Positions 7,201-16,010 of a stretch of 64,000 nt of DNA are shown here, in pieces; within the stretch, counting starts at the first letter, position 1; each line of letters opens with the position of its first letter. A model generated the notes under the pieces. It saw only the letters and a list, made by a program, of their open reading frames with translations, did no database searches and was not told the DNA's origin. The stretch lies in the NCBI RefSeq assembly GCF_947495665.1, contig NZ_CANLZV010000002.1, positions 1 through 64,000 of the forward strand, written 5' to 3'. A program made the position numbers and the translations under genes. This stretch comes from an uncultured Sunxiuqinia sp. Its GTDB lineage: Bacteria > Bacteroidota > Bacteroidia > Bacteroidales > Prolixibacteraceae.

Positions 7201-8520
7201 ATGAACGATACCCGAAGAACCTTTATCAAACAGTCGGCTGTTGTTACTGCCGGAATAGCTGCATTGCCTACGATTATGAATGCCGGATGTGCTTCGCCCA
7301 ATGAAAAAATTACGGTGGGGCTGATTGGCTGCCGTGGAATGGGTTTTAACAACCTGCAATCATTCCTGAAAAACAAGGAAGTGGAATGCCTGGCTCTTTG
7401 TGATGTGGATCAGCGTGTGCTGGATAAGCGGGGCGAAGATGTGGAGAAAATGACCGGCAAACGTCCGATTTTATACAACGACTTTCGGCAGCTGATTGAT
7501 AACAAGGATATTGATGCTGTGATTGTGGGAACACCTGATCATTGGCATTGCTTGCCCATGGTTTATGCTTCGGAGGCGGGAAAACATGTGTATGTTGAAA
7601 AACCCATTGGAACGACCATTGAGGAATGCAACGTGATGGTAGCCGCACAAAAACGCTATGGTAACGTGGTACAGGTAGGGCAGTGGCAACGTAGCCACCA
7701 GCACTGGAACGATGCGGTAAACTATGTACAAGGCGGAAACATTGGACGGGTGCGCTCCGTACGTTCGTGGTCCAATGTGGGCTGGAAACGCTCCATTCCG
7801 GTAGTGCCCGACTCGGAAGCTCCGGAAGGTGTTGACTACGACATGTGGTTGGGACCTGCTCCGAAACGTCCGTTCAATAAAAACCGGTTTCATGCCTCTT
7901 TCCGTTGGTACTGGGACTATGCTGGTGGGGTGATGACCGATTGGGGCGTACACCTGCTTGATTTTGCCTTGTTTGGGATGAATCAGTATGTGCCGAAATC
8001 AATTATGGCAGTGGGCGGAAAATATGCCTTCCCGGATGATGCTATGCAAACACCCGACACCATGACGACGGTATATGACTTTGGCGATTTTGGCTTGGTG
8101 TGGGACCACACCATTGGTATTTACGGTGCCAATTACGGAGGCCGCGGACATGGCGTTGCTTTTGTTGGCGAATACGGAACCTTGGTGATTGACCGTAGTG
8201 GCTGGGAAGTGATTGCAGAAACCAAAAGCACCAGTAAGAAGGAAGGTTATGATGGAGTGAAGTTGCAAAACGCCCAAGGAGATGGCCTGGATTTGCATGT
8301 GAAAAACTTTTTGGATTGTATTCGCACGGGCAACAAGCCCAATTGCGATATTGAAACCGGGGCGCACATTGCCCGCTTTGCTCACCTGGGGAATATCTCT
8401 TATCGCCTGGGACGCAAAGTAAACTGGAACCCCGATGCACAGCAGTTTATTAATGACGATGAAGCGAACGAACTGGTTAAAGCCCATTACCGTTCGCTCT
8501 GGACACTGCCCAAAGTATAA
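7201..8520 (+). CDS. Gfo/Idh/MocA-family oxidoreductase with Tat signal
   Basis: About 439 residues from the ATG at 7201. The frame is open upstream to 7105, but the twin-arginine motif RRTFIK (5-10) and following hydrophobic stretch fix the start. The signal ends in MNAGC (Cys30), so it may be a Tat-exported lipoprotein. A Rossmann NAD(P)-binding domain follows, with VGLIGCRGMG (39-48) and the family EKP motif at 133-135. The C-terminal alpha/beta domain carries DWGVHLLDFALFG. Such exported members in Bacteroidota are usually linked to sugar or cyclitol breakdown, including glycosidases that use NAD. No sugar-utilisation genes are adjacent, so the substrate is unknown. A terminator follows. 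Confidence 0.92.
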   Translation: MNDTRRTFIKQSAVVTAGIAALPTIMNAGCASPNEKITVGLIGCRGMGFNNLQSFLKNKEVECLALCDVDQRVLDKRGEDVEKMTGKRPILYNDFRQLIDNKDIDAVIVGTPDHWHCLPMVYASEAGKHVYVEKPIGTTIEECNVMVAAQKRYGNVVQVGQWQRSHQHWNDAVNYVQGGNIGRVRSVRSWSNVGWKRSIPVVPDSEAPEGVDYDMWLGPAPKRPFNKNRFHASFRWYWDYAGGVMTDWGVHLLDFALFGMNQYVPKSIMAVGGKYAFPDDAMQTPDTMTTVYDFGDFGLVWDHTIGIYGANYGGRGHGVAFVGEYGTLVIDRSGWEVIAETKSTSKKEGYDGVKLQNAQGDGLDLHVKNFLDCIRTGNKPNCDIETGAHIARFAHLGNISYRLGRKVNWNPDAQQFINDDEANELVKAHYRSLWTLPKV

Positions 8521-8540
8521 CAATAATATTCAAATACAAA

Positions 8541-8570
8541 GCCCGGAGATTTCAAATTCCGGGCTTTTTT
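8541..8570 (+). terminator. Intrinsic terminator of the oxidoreductase gene
   Basis: GCCCGGA pairs with TCCGGGC (one spacer-symmetric loop) and is followed by six T residues. Confidence 0.9.
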
Positions 8571-8612
8571 ATGAGCTTAAACCAAGCTTCCTGGTTTGGT
8601 CTTCGAAGCCGG

Positions 8613-9626
8613 TTAAATGTTGATGATTTCTTGCATGTTCAATAAATCGGTATCAATGCTGTTTTTCAGCCTAACTGCTTTGCTAAAGGGAACATGCGTA
8701 ATCCGGTTGTTCCTTAGCCCGATCATAATGCTTTGCTGATCGTCAAGCAGGGCCTCAATGGCTGCAATCCCAATTCGGGTGGCAACAATCCGGTCTTTAG
8801 CTGTCGGACTTCCGCCGCGCTGCATGTGCCCCAAAATGGAGACGCGGATTTCCAGATCCGGATTTTCCTGTTGGGCTTTTTCCGCCAGTTTGATTGCGCC
8901 GCCCATTTTGTCGCCTTCAGCAATAACAACAATGCCGCTTGTTTTTTTACGCTTGTAGCCCTTGCTGATGTAGCGTTCAAATACCTCTTTGTCTTTGGTT
9001 GACTCCGGAATCAGAATGACTTCAGCGCCAATGGCAATCCCGCTGTTCAGAGCCAGCAGACCTGCTTCCCGCCCCATCACTTCAATAAAGAAAATGCGAC
9101 CATGCGAGGCAGCGGTATCCTTAATTTTATCGACTGCCTGAACAACCGTGTTAAGGGCCGTATCGTAGCCAATGGTGTACTCCGTGCCATAGATGTCGTT
9201 GTCAATCGTTCCCGGAATCCCAACAATGGGGATGTTGAATTCCTTGGAGAAAATAAGAGCTCCGGTAAACGAACCATCGCCACCAATAACGACCAAGGCG
9301 TCGATTTCGGCTTTTTGCAAATTTTGATAAGCTTTTTCGCGTCCCTCTTTGGTCCGAAACTCTGCGCATCGGGCCGTTTTTAAAATCGTTCCTCCTTGCT
9401 GAAGAATACCGCTGACATCGCGCGAACTAAGCGGTCGAAAATCGGCGTCAACCATTCCTTTATAACCATGGTTAATTCCAACCACTTCTAATTTATTGTA
9501 AATGGCAGCTCGTGTTACGGCGCGTATGGCCGCATTCATCCCGGGAGCATCACCTCCGGATGTTATAATGCCGATTTTTTTAAGCTCCCGTGATTGTCTG
9601 ATGTTGGTTTTTTCTGATTTTGTCAT
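8613..9626 (-). CDS. pfkA: ATP-dependent 6-phosphofructokinase
   Basis: 337 residues from MTKSEK; the frame continues 13 codons upstream, but the length and alignment of the first strand (KKIGIITSGGD) favour this ATG. It phosphorylates fructose 6-phosphate in the committed step of glycolysis, in the cytosol. Visible motifs are GGDAPGMN (24-31, ATP site), GGDGS (115-119), PGTIDND with the catalytic aspartate (138-144) and EVMGR (182-186). The glycine-serine form GGDGS, rather than GGDD, indicates ATP rather than pyrophosphate as donor. A group A bacterial enzyme of normal length. It stands alone, convergent with the oxidoreductase gene. Confidence 0.96.
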   Translation of the reverse strand: MTKSEKTNIRQSRELKKIGIITSGGDAPGMNAAIRAVTRAAIYNKLEVVGINHGYKGMVDADFRPLSSRDVSGILQQGGTILKTARCAEFRTKEGREKAYQNLQKAEIDALVVIGGDGSFTGALIFSKEFNIPIVGIPGTIDNDIYGTEYTIGYDTALNTVVQAVDKIKDTAASHGRIFFIEVMGREAGLLALNSGIAIGAEVILIPESTKDKEVFERYISKGYKRKKTSGIVVIAEGDKMGGAIKLAEKAQQENPDLEIRVSILGHMQRGGSPTAKDRIVATRIGIAAIEALLDDQQSIMIGLRNNRITHVPFSKAVRLKNSIDTDLLNMQEIINI

Positions 9627-9815
9627 GGAATACTTCGATTTATATTGACCTTGCAAATTAGCCATTCACGGGGCGATTAGCAATTATTTCGAGGAAATTA
9701 TAACGGGTACCCTGCCTTGGGGCGTTTTCGAAATCCAGGTTATGAGAGATTCAAATTTCGGGAATTTTAAGCCCAAAGGGTGTGAGTTTCAGAGAGAGGA
9801 TTCAGTTGCTTGCAA

Positions 9816-10667
9816 TTAATAGCTTTTCACCAGTTCGGCTACTTCTTCCATCAGCCACTGCGGGGTAGAGGTTGCTCCGCAAATGCCCGCCGACTTTTTC
9901 CCTTCAAACCAGCCCGAATCAAGTTCATCTGGTGATGAAACAAAATGGCTGTTGGGATTTACTTTCAGACAAACTTCGAACAGAAACTTCGCGTTTGAGC
10001 TTTTTTTGCCGCCTACAAAAATCAGGATGTCATGCTGAGCGGCAAACTCCTTCATGCGGGGCACGCGGTTGGCTACCTGCCGGCAGATGGTGTCTTTCAC
10101 CACAAGCTCTCCGGTTGATCGGGATTCAATCTTTTGGGCAAGCTCGTAAAATTCATCCACCGGTTTTGTTGTTTGCGCAAACAGGTAGGCCGGCTTGTTG
10201 CTGTTGATTTTTGCTAAGTCGTCTTCGTGTTCAACAATGATGGACTGGTTGTTGGTTTGCCCGTTAAGACCAATGACTTCGGCATGTCCCTTTTTTCCAA
10301 AGATGATAACTTGCCCGTCTTTTTGTTCCATTTCCTGAAAGGCTTCTTTTACCCGCTGCTGAAGTTTAAGTACCACAGGGCAAGTGGCATCAATCAGCTC
10401 AATGTTGTTGGCTTTGGCGTAAGTGTAGGTTTCAGGGGGTTCGCCATGTGCGCGAAGCAAGACCTGGCAGTTTTTCAAGGTGAAGTATTTCTCGCGATCA
10501 ATCGTTATTAGCCCAATGGACTCCAGTCTTTTGATCTCCATGCCATTGTGCACAATATCGCCCAGACAAAAGAGCATACCTCCCTTGTCAAGGGTTTCTT
10601 CTGCTTTTTTGATGGCATTGACCACGCCAAAGCAAAAGCCTGATTTATGATCGATCTCTACTTTCAC
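9816..10667 (-). CDS. ispH: 4-hydroxy-3-methylbut-2-enyl diphosphate reductase
   Basis: This 283-residue iron-sulfur enzyme performs the last step of the MEP isoprenoid pathway, yielding IPP and DMAPP. The three cluster cysteines are present at about 12 (SGFCFGV), 96 (DATCPVV) and 195 (DTICRQ). The substrate-binding residues are also there: VHN around 39-41, RAHGEPP near 73-79, GHAEVIG with the catalytic-site glutamate (127-133) and GATSTP (264-269). Length is normal for a stand-alone IspH. It lies just downstream of cmk on the same strand with a 33-base gap, so the two may be cotranscribed; this cmk-ispH order is seen in several Bacteroidota. Confidence 0.96.
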   Translation of the reverse strand: MKVEIDHKSGFCFGVVNAIKKAEETLDKGGMLFCLGDIVHNGMEIKRLESIGLITIDREKYFTLKNCQVLLRAHGEPPETYTYAKANNIELIDATCPVVLKLQQRVKEAFQEMEQKDGQVIIFGKKGHAEVIGLNGQTNNQSIIVEHEDDLAKINSNKPAYLFAQTTKPVDEFYELAQKIESRSTGELVVKDTICRQVANRVPRMKEFAAQHDILIFVGGKKSSNAKFLFEVCLKVNPNSHFVSSPDELDSGWFEGKKSAGICGATSTPQWLMEEVAELVKSY

Positions 10668-10700
10668 GGTAAAATTCTCTGTTGTCGCTTGGTCATTCAG

Positions 10701-11408
10701 CTAGCAGTTTTCAATACGCTCTTTGGCTCTTTCCACCGCCCATTTCAGTTGTTCTTCACGGTTGAGGTAACTGTTGTCCAAAATCAAGGCATCGTCAGCG
10801 CGCATTAGCGGGCTTTCCTTCCGGCCTGAATCAATCCGGTCACGGTCTTCCACATTTTTCAGAATTTCGTCCAGCTGCACCTGCTGCCCTTTGGCAGTTA
10901 GTTCATCGTATCGTCGTTGTGCCCGGACTTCAGGGCTGGCAGTCATGAAAATTTTCAATTCAGCCTGAGGGAAAACCACTGTGCCGATGTCCCGCCCATC
11001 CATAACAATGCCTTTGTTTTTGCCCAGCTCCTGTTGTTGCTTGACCATGGCCTGACGCACTTCTTTGATGGTGGCAACCGGGCTTACATGGTTTGCAACC
11101 GGAAGCTGTCGAATTTCTTCTTCTACATTCTCCCCATTCAGGTAGGTCTCGTTTTGCCGGGTGGCTTCGTTCCAGTGAAACTCAATTTTAATTTTCTCCA
11201 AACGGTCAATCAGGCCCTGCTCATCCACAGTCCCGTTTTTGGCCAGTTGGTTGCGTAATGCAAACAAAGTTACTGCGCGGTACATGGCACCGCTGTCCAG
11301 GTAAAGGTAGCCCAACTGTTTGGCCAGTTGTTTGGCCACCGTGCTTTTGCCACATGATGAGTGTCCGTCAATGGCAATCACAATTTTTTTGCTGTCAGTC
11401 TGATTCAT
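10701..11408 (-). CDS. cmk: Cytidylate kinase
   Basis: 235 residues from MNQTDSKK; 19 further in-frame codons upstream lack kinase features. It phosphorylates CMP and dCMP in pyrimidine salvage and nucleotide balance. The P-loop GHSSCGKST is at 15-23, the CMP-binding segment LDSGAMYRA at 37-45, and MDGRDIGTVVFP lies in the substrate-binding region. The tail is RDxxDSGRxxSPL, as expected for the LID region. A TATATTTG box lies five bases before the ATG, suggesting an almost leaderless transcript. It appears to form an operon with ispH. Confidence 0.95.
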   Translation of the reverse strand: MNQTDSKKIVIAIDGHSSCGKSTVAKQLAKQLGYLYLDSGAMYRAVTLFALRNQLAKNGTVDEQGLIDRLEKIKIEFHWNEATRQNETYLNGENVEEEIRQLPVANHVSPVATIKEVRQAMVKQQQELGKNKGIVMDGRDIGTVVFPQAELKIFMTASPEVRAQRRYDELTAKGQQVQLDEILKNVEDRDRIDSGRKESPLMRADDALILDNSYLNREEQLKWAVERAKERIENC

Positions 11409-11413
11409 TGTCG

Positions 11414-11421
11414 CAAATATA
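11414..11421 (-). promoter_or_regulatory. -7 box (TATATTTG) of cmk
   Basis: This is an exact match to the Bacteroidota TAnnTTTG box, only five bases before the cmk ATG. A clear -33 TTTG is missing. Confidence 0.5.
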
Positions 11422-11524
11422 TTGTTTTCTATGGAAGTTCCGGAAAATTGAAGGAAACAAATCACTAAACCAATACGGTTTGTTTGTGGGAGGAGGAAGT
11501 AGAAAAAGTCAGACCTGTCGTTTT

Positions 11525-12547
11525 TTAATGAAAGTTTTCATTCAAATTAATGGCCACGGAAATGTGGTTGCTGCTGGCTGCCAGGTGGTAGCGGGCAGAC
11601 CCGTAATTGAAGTGAAACCGGTTGATTTTAAATCCGAAGCCCCATGAAAAACCAACAGTCGAGGCTTTGTCGTTAAAGATGAGCTCTTGCCGGCGTTGGT
11701 AATTGTAGCCTGCTCTTAAAGTCAGGTTTTCTGTTGGGAGCAATTCAATACCCAATAACAGGTGCCGCATAAACTGTTTCCCAAAGCTGTCTTTTTGAAT
11801 GGTACTTTCAAAACCGTTATCGTTCTCTTTAGGTTGTGCCAGTTCCCATTTTTGAAGGTGCTGCAGGGTAGCCGACAGGCGCAATGGAGCGTGCTCAAGG
11901 CGCTTGGAAAAACCCAGTTGAATATCGAATGGAATGGACTCGCGCTCGGCTCCATCGTAATATGTGGTGACCTGACTACCGATATTTCGAAAGACAAGGG
12001 CAACATTGCTTAGCCGGTTGGGACTGGCATAACTTACGCCCAAATCGATGGCAACTCCGAAAGACTGGTAAGCCTCGAAAGAAGATAAAATGGGTTTTAG
12101 TGTGGCTCCAACCCGCAGCCGGTTAAAGGATTTTGACCAGAGAATATTCAGCGCATATTCCGCAGCTTTAAATGTTCCGCCTCGCTCTCCAAATTCATCG
12201 GCATACACAAATTTGCCGTAATTGATGTAATGCATGCCCAAAGCAAATACGCCTGCTTGTCCGTAGTTTTTCGCATACGAGGCGTAGCCAAATTGAATAT
12301 CGTCAAAGTAATTGATGTAGTTGAGCAATAGTTTATTGTCCATTTCAGCATGGAGCAGCGATGGATTGTTGTAGGCAACATTCAGGTCGGTGGAGTCGTT
12401 GATGGCAATTTGGTTACCTCCAAGTGCTGCCATGCGGGCCGAGTTGGGAAGGTTGAGAAACTCATAGGTATTTTCGCCCCCAATTTGGGCACGAACTTGC
12501 AGTGTGGCAAAAATAAGAGCAAGCAAAATGAGTTGTTTGGTTTTCAT
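11525..12547 (-). CDS. porQ: Type IX secretion system protein PorQ
   Basis: 340 residues with a signal peptide (1-20, ending VRAQ). The mature N-terminus contains the PorQ-typical segment YEFLNLPNSARMAALGGNQIAI. A UPF0164/PorV-like outer-membrane barrel follows, with repeated Asn-Pro and aromatic strand patterns such as AYNNPSLL. PorQ is one of the outer-membrane components of the type IX secretion system of Bacteroidota, needed for export of CTD-tagged proteins. In many relatives porQ lies next to cmk, as here (117-base gap, same strand). Its presence implies that the organism has a working T9SS elsewhere. Confidence 0.9.
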   Translation of the reverse strand: MKTKQLILLALIFATLQVRAQIGGENTYEFLNLPNSARMAALGGNQIAINDSTDLNVAYNNPSLLHAEMDNKLLLNYINYFDDIQFGYASYAKNYGQAGVFALGMHYINYGKFVYADEFGERGGTFKAAEYALNILWSKSFNRLRVGATLKPILSSFEAYQSFGVAIDLGVSYASPNRLSNVALVFRNIGSQVTTYYDGAERESIPFDIQLGFSKRLEHAPLRLSATLQHLQKWELAQPKENDNGFESTIQKDSFGKQFMRHLLLGIELLPTENLTLRAGYNYQRRQELIFNDKASTVGFSWGFGFKINRFHFNYGSARYHLAASSNHISVAINLNENFH

Positions 12548-12717
12548 CCCTCAGGGCTGGTTGGTGCTTCAAATGCCAAAGATATTTTTTTATTTTGATA
12601 AGGAGATGATTTGTCGCGATTTTCCCGACAGCTTAGGAGCTTTTGGGTGCTGATCAGGGAAGGCTAGGTTGCCCGTTTTTTCGGAGATTGCTTTTGTCAG
12701 CAGAAGGAGCGAGGGGT

Positions 12718-12756
12718 ATAAAAAAACAGAGGCTGCCTTTTTAGGACAGCCTCTGT
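12718..12756 (-). terminator. Intrinsic terminator of pyk
   Basis: On the minus strand ACAGAGGCTG pairs with CAGCCTCTGT (12727-12736 with 12747-12756) and is followed by a run of T residues (12719-12726). Confidence 0.9.
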
Positions 12757-12775
12757 GAGCATATTTTGTCTTTTT

Positions 12776-14197
12776 TTATTTTGCCTCTTTATAAGTCAGG
12801 CGGTCAACGGTAGAGATTTCCATGAATGTGGAACCACCACCAATTCCAAAGCTTCCTCCAACATAGATCACCATGTCGTCTTTGGTTAAGCGACCCATTT
12901 TCTCAAGGGTTTTCAATGAGGAGCGAACAACTTTAAATTTGTCTTTTTTAGGCTCAATTAAAATTGGACGAACACCATAGGACAAGGCCAGTTTACGGAA
13001 AATCTTCATTTCGTAACAGCTGGCATATACTGGGTTTTTACCACGGAAAGCCGCCAGGTAGCGAGCTGTTTTGCCTGTTAGTGTGTTGGTAACAATGGCT
13101 TTGGTGTTTAGCTCTTCTGATGCAAGAATAGCTGCTTCTGACAAATAAGCCACCACCTCGTTGTTCACAGCTGGCAATGTAATGTCGTTCCGCTTGTCTT
13201 TGCTTCCTTCAACCTGATTTGCAATTTTTTTCATGGTAGCAACGGCTTCAACCGGGTATTGGCCGTAAGCTGTTTCTCCACTAAGCATTACTGCATCCGT
13301 TCTGGAATAGATCGCGTTGGCAACATCGCTTACTTCAGCACGCGTTGGGCGCGGATTCTCAATCATGCTGTGCAGCATTTGGGTAGCAATGATTACTGGT
13401 TTTTTACGCTGAACGGCTTTCTTGATTAAGAGGCGTTGGATGCCTGGAATTTTCTCTGCAGCAATTTCAATACCCAAGTCACCACGGGCAACCATAATAC
13501 CGTAGGCGTGATCCAGGATTTCGTTGATGTTGTTTACGCCATCCAGGTTCTCAATTTTGGCGATGATTTCAATCGGACTGTTGTATTTGTCCAGTTCCTC
13601 CTGAACTTTCAGCACATCCTCTTTATTACGAACAAAGGAGTGAGCAATGAAGTCTAGTTCATGCTTGGCTGCAAATTCAATAAATTTTCGGTCTTTTTCG
13701 GTGACTGAAGGCAGGTTGACGCTAAAGCCCGGTGTGTTTACACTTTTCTTACTCTTAATCTGCCCCGGGTTTTCAACCCGACATAAGACGTAATCATCGT
13801 GTTTTTCCTGAACGGATAGTTCTAATTCTCCGTCATCAATCAAGATAGTTCCATCTGCCGGAATTTCAGTATGGAAGGCATTATAAGACACTGTAAGAAC
13901 AGTTCGTCCTTTTTCACTTTTGCGTTCTATTCCTGAGACTTCAACCAGTTCGCCTTCAGCAACATCAATTGGGTCTTCGAGTGCACTTGTTCTGATTTCG
14001 GGTCCTTTGGTATCGATCAGAATGGCAATCTTGTCAGAAACTGAACGGATGTTGTTGACCATCATTAAAGCTGTCTCCTCAGTGATGTGGGCAGTGTTCA
14101 GCCTGGCAACATTCATCCCCGCTTGATATAAGGCTTTTACGAATTCTGGCTCGCACCTTCGATCTGATATTGAAGCGACAATTTTGGTGTGTTTCAT
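12776..14197 (-). CDS. pyk: Pyruvate kinase
   Basis: 473 residues. It makes pyruvate and ATP from phosphoenolpyruvate in the last glycolytic step. The barrel domain carries NVARLNTAH (29-37), DTKGPEIRTS (63-72), the B-domain insertion with DDGELELSV, and KIENLDGVNN. The metal and active-site region MVARGDLGIE is followed by the classical pyruvate kinase signature around TRAEVSDVANAIYSRTDAVM. The C-terminal allosteric domain is present. All motifs are intact, so it should be active. It is not in an operon; a terminator follows and aroQ lies upstream. Confidence 0.96.
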   Translation of the reverse strand: MKHTKIVASISDRRCEPEFVKALYQAGMNVARLNTAHITEETALMMVNNIRSVSDKIAILIDTKGPEIRTSALEDPIDVAEGELVEVSGIERKSEKGRTVLTVSYNAFHTEIPADGTILIDDGELELSVQEKHDDYVLCRVENPGQIKSKKSVNTPGFSVNLPSVTEKDRKFIEFAAKHELDFIAHSFVRNKEDVLKVQEELDKYNSPIEIIAKIENLDGVNNINEILDHAYGIMVARGDLGIEIAAEKIPGIQRLLIKKAVQRKKPVIIATQMLHSMIENPRPTRAEVSDVANAIYSRTDAVMLSGETAYGQYPVEAVATMKKIANQVEGSKDKRNDITLPAVNNEVVAYLSEAAILASEELNTKAIVTNTLTGKTARYLAAFRGKNPVYASCYEMKIFRKLALSYGVRPILIEPKKDKFKVVRSSLKTLEKMGRLTKDDMVIYVGGSFGIGGGSTFMEISTVDRLTYKEAK

Positions 14198-14296
14198 CTC
14201 TGTTATTTAAAAATTAAGGGCTGCAAAATTAGGCTTTTTTCTTTCAGAGCGAAGAAAAGTGCATCACCATAGCGTTAAATGATTCAAAAATTAACG

Positions 14297-14710
14297 TTAG
14301 AGTAGACTTTCGATACCCAATCGGTAAGAATCAAGCCCAAATCCCATAATACTTCCTACACAAACGGGACCGATCAACGATTCGTGGCGGAAGTTTTCGC
14401 GCGTGAGTATGTTCGAAATGTGTACCTCAATTACGGGAGTTTTCACGCCAGCGATGGCATCGCGAATGGCAACAGATGTATGTGTATAAGCTCCCGCATT
14501 TATGATGATTCCATCATAGTCAAAACCCACCTCATGGATTTTATCAATCAGTTCGCCTTCAATGTTCGACTGGTAGTAGCTTAAGTCTAGTTGTGGGTAT
14601 TTAGCTTGAAGGGTTTTAAAGTAGTCATCAAAGGACAAATCACCATAAATATTCTTTTCTCGTTTGCCTAATAGGTTTAAATTGGGTCCATTGATTAACA
14701 ATATTTTCAT
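14297..14710 (-). CDS. aroQ: Type II 3-dehydroquinate dehydratase
   Basis: 137 residues, the usual length of this dodecameric enzyme. It dehydrates 3-dehydroquinate to 3-dehydroshikimate in the shikimate pathway. Conserved features are NGPNLNLLGKRE (7-18), the catalytic tyrosine (22), NAGAYTHTS (71-79) and the catalytic histidine in EVHISN (95-100). It is transcribed away from xerD, an arrangement I recognise as common in Bacteroidota. Confidence 0.96.
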   Translation of the reverse strand: MKILLINGPNLNLLGKREKNIYGDLSFDDYFKTLQAKYPQLDLSYYQSNIEGELIDKIHEVGFDYDGIIINAGAYTHTSVAIRDAIAGVKTPVIEVHISNILTRENFRHESLIGPVCVGSIMGFGLDSYRLGIESLL

Positions 14711-14864
14711 TTTTATTGTATTTTAATTTAAAATTTTAGTAACTTTAACAAGCCGAAGGACGTATTGATAATTATGTATTCTTGGGGAAGAAACTATGTA
14801 CTAATTAATACGTTTGAAAGCAACAGAACCAAAATTACAAAAATTGATTAGAGAACAAATTTAA

Positions 14865-15776
14865 ATGCTTTTAATTATGAAATGGGAAGATAGTAAAAAA
14901 GGTTTTGAAAATTTCTTGAGATTGGAAAAATCATTGTCACAAAACTCCATTGCCGCTTATGTCAATGACATTAATAAGCTGATGGTTTTTTTGGAAGAAA
15001 ATTTTAAGAAACTAGCGCCGGAAAAGGTCAAGTTAAATCATTTAAGAAGTTTTGTGGAGCACTTAAATGACCGGGGCGTTTCTCCTCGTACGCAGGCGCG
15101 TACCATCTCTGGTATTAAATCGTTTTTTAAGTATCTGTTAATCGAAGGCAAAATCCAGGGAGATCCGACCACGCTTTTGGAATCACCCAAAATCGGGCGT
15201 AAACTTCCGGATGTATTAACGATGGAAGAAATTGACACGATTATTGATGCCGTTGATTTAGAAAAGCCCGAAGGACAGCGCAATAAAGCAATGCTGGAAA
15301 CGCTGTACAGCTGTGGTTTACGGGTGTCTGAACTGGTAAACCTGAAAGTAACAAACTTGTTTTTTGAACAAGGCTTTGTTAAAGTAGAAGGAAAAGCAGA
15401 AAAAGAACGTTTGGTACCGGTAAGTGAAAAAGCGGTAGTTGAAATTAACAAGTACCTGAATGGTTACCGGAAGACCTTAAAAATTAGTCCGGAGAGTGAA
15501 AATGTTTTATTCTTAAACCGGAGAGGTAAAAAATTGAGTCGAGTAATGATCTTTACCATTATTAAAAACCTGGCTCAAAAAGTTGGGATGGATAAAAAGA
15601 TCAGTCCACACACCTTCCGTCATTCTTTTGCCACTCATTTAATTTCCGGAGGAGCGGACTTAAGAGCCGTTCAGGAAATGCTAGGGCACGAATCCATTTT
15701 GACTACGGAAATTTACACACATTTAGATCGTGATTATTTAAAATCAACGATTAGCCAATTCCATCCAAGATCTTAA
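14865..15776 (+). CDS. xerD: Site-specific tyrosine recombinase XerD
   Basis: 303 residues (an ATG at 14877 would give 299). An N-terminal SAM-like core-binding domain (about 8-95) precedes the catalytic domain. The complete catalytic set is present: R153 (GLRVSEL), K177, H249-x-x-R252 (HTFRHSFATHL), H275 (LGHES) and the nucleophile Y284 (EIYTH). Length and motifs fit chromosomal XerC/XerD, which resolve chromosome dimers at dif with the FtsK translocase. It stands alone beside aroQ, with no attachment-site-like repeats or cargo, so it is the housekeeping enzyme and not a mobile-element integrase. Confidence 0.92.
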   Translation: MLLIMKWEDSKKGFENFLRLEKSLSQNSIAAYVNDINKLMVFLEENFKKLAPEKVKLNHLRSFVEHLNDRGVSPRTQARTISGIKSFFKYLLIEGKIQGDPTTLLESPKIGRKLPDVLTMEEIDTIIDAVDLEKPEGQRNKAMLETLYSCGLRVSELVNLKVTNLFFEQGFVKVEGKAEKERLVPVSEKAVVEINKYLNGYRKTLKISPESENVLFLNRRGKKLSRVMIFTIIKNLAQKVGMDKKISPHTFRHSFATHLISGGADLRAVQEMLGHESILTTEIYTHLDRDYLKSTISQFHPRS

Positions 15777-15848
15777 GAAATTACCTGGTTCTGTTAATGA
15801 TTTCTTAACATTTTAAGTTTGTGAATTTTTGGGTTTTATAATCTTCAA

Positions 15849-15881
15849 AGACAGCCTGTTGGTAAACAGGCTGTCTTTTTT
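15849..15881 (+). terminator. Intrinsic terminator of xerD
   Basis: AGACAGCCTGTT pairs with AACAGGCTGTCT, followed by a T-run. Confidence 0.92.
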
Positions 15882-15951
15882 CTGTTAATTAAATATGAAC
15901 TTCTTCCAAATTAAAAATATAGGCCCGACTGCATCGGAAAAAAAAATTATT

Positions 15952-15981
15952 TTTGTCTTCCGAGAAAAAAAATAGGTTTTG
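15952..15981 (+). promoter_or_regulatory. Putative pckA promoter
   Basis: TTTG at 15952-15955 is followed 17 bases later by TAGGTTTTG, which has one more base than TAnnTTTG. It is positioned about 30 bases before the ATG. Confidence 0.5.
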
Positions 15982-16010
15982 TTGGAACTATTAATTTTTA
16001 ATTGTTGAAT

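Noticed and set aside
14865-15776. Tyrosine recombinase as integrase of a mobile element
   Set aside because: Length, motifs and aroQ neighbour fit chromosomal XerD; no attachment-site repeats or cargo adjacent.
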